A DNA stretch of 64,000 bases, from assembly GCA_902825215.1 (NCBI GenBank), contig LR782234.1:3038001-3102000 (forward strand). The letters are read 5' to 3'. Source of the stretch: Pseudomonas fluorescens. GTDB taxonomy: Bacteria; Pseudomonadota; Gammaproteobacteria; Pseudomonadales; Pseudomonadaceae. The first letter of the stretch is position 1; every line of letters starts with the position of its first letter. Shown piece by piece: positions 63,694 to 64,000 of this stretch. The translations under genes were made by a program, and so were the position numbers. The notes below the pieces were generated by a model. The model was given only the letters and a program-made list of their open reading frames with translations. It searched no databases and had not been told where the DNA came from.

Positions 63694-64000
63694 TAGGGAC
63701 ATACTCTGGCCGACTCTAGTACCTCCTTCGCCTGCTCAAATTGCAGCAAACAACCAGATGCGCGACAGGTGGAAGGCATCGGTCAGTAATGGTGACTGGA
63801 ACGCGCAAAGCGAAGTCGCACTTGAAGAAGCTCGCCGTATGTACGATGCGGAGCAGGAGCGGCGCAAGGGGGCTGACACCAAAGCAGGTGTGTACCTGGC
63901 GGCAGTGACCGCGCTTATACCCGTGCTAGTTTCCTTGCTGCCAAGTTTGTGGAGCGACAAGACCAATAGAGTCCTGGGAGCCATATCACTGATCGTATTC
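63680..64000 (+). CDS. Membrane protein, 3' end outside window
   Basis: At least 107 residues to the window edge, ATG overlapping the ligase end. Hydrophilic helical N-terminus of about 70 residues (RRMYDAEQERRKGADTKAG), then hydrophobic helices (VYLAAVTALIPVLVSLL and GAISLIVF). Small proteins with a charged helix followed by membrane segments and the KGADTKAG turn occur near defence and signalling genes; here coupling to the ligase suggests a role in graspetide export, immunity or action. No ABC transporter is visible yet. Confidence 0.7.
   Translation, partial: MGWFDRDILWPTLVPPSPAQIAANNQMRDRWKASVSNGDWNAQSEVALEEARRMYDAEQERRKGADTKAGVYLAAVTALIPVLVSLLPSLWSDKTNRVLGAISLIVF

Noticed and set aside
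1..64000. CRISPR array
   Set aside because: No regularly spaced repeats of 25-40 bases seen anywhere in the window.

Overview
The window reads as chromosome of a gamma-proteobacterium, most likely Pseudomonas: moderate to high GC, strong Shine-Dalgarno sites, Pseudomonas-style proteins (RHS toxin, GorA, KefF/KefC, MetC, orphan receiver protein, small Pseudomonas-only families). Large parts are accessory DNA.

Layout. 1-4.1 kb: the 3' end of an RHS toxin with a YwqJ-like deaminase tip, plus its likely immunity gene. 4.1-7.7 kb: broken material (headless KAP ATPase, pentapeptide-repeat protein, decayed IS66 copy). 7.7-10.3 kb: a large PD-(D/E)XK nuclease gene lying between two decayed IS66-type copies. 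10.5-12.5 kb: Xre-type regulator with two membrane proteins. 12.9-16.4 kb: metallophosphoesterase, HAD phosphatase, a DUF6957-like gene and its frameshifted relative, and a broken LysR gene.

16.4-38.4 kb: metabolic and redox genes. TetR, EamA exporter, cystathionine beta-lyase and asparagine-type permease are followed by an electrophile/thiol stress set: OsmC, SDR, TetR, DsbA-like, thioredoxin-like, and opposite them AhpD-like, OYE-like, tautomerase, KefF, KefC. Three palindromes built on CTACCA...TGGTAG precede the OsmC operon, the AhpD-OYE operon and a distant alpha/beta hydrolase, which suggests one TetR regulon. Also here: TauD/EthD genes, a CrtI-like oxidoreductase, AraC and LysR regulators, an aldo/keto reductase and glutathione reductase.

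38.9-55.7 kb: a defence-rich island. It holds an AAA_13 ATPase, two HEPN-like proteins, a tyrosine integrase facing a KfrA-like protein, a nucleotide-cyclase-fold protein, a UG/Abi-type reverse transcriptase with a very acidic tail, a lone DUF2384 antitoxin domain and a Shedu nuclease.

56.2-64 kb: two adjacent ribosomal-peptide (RiPP) systems. The first has a 60-aa precursor ending in YDR-M-HHR-HNR, a fused radical SAM/HExxH maturase, an OspR-like peptide arginase candidate, a GNAT-methyltransferase fusion and an unknown protein. The second is a graspetide pair: a precursor with four TKTxxxxExDD repeats and an MvdD-type ATP-grasp ligase, followed by a membrane protein cut by the window end. 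These clusters are the strongest candidates for undescribed chemistry.
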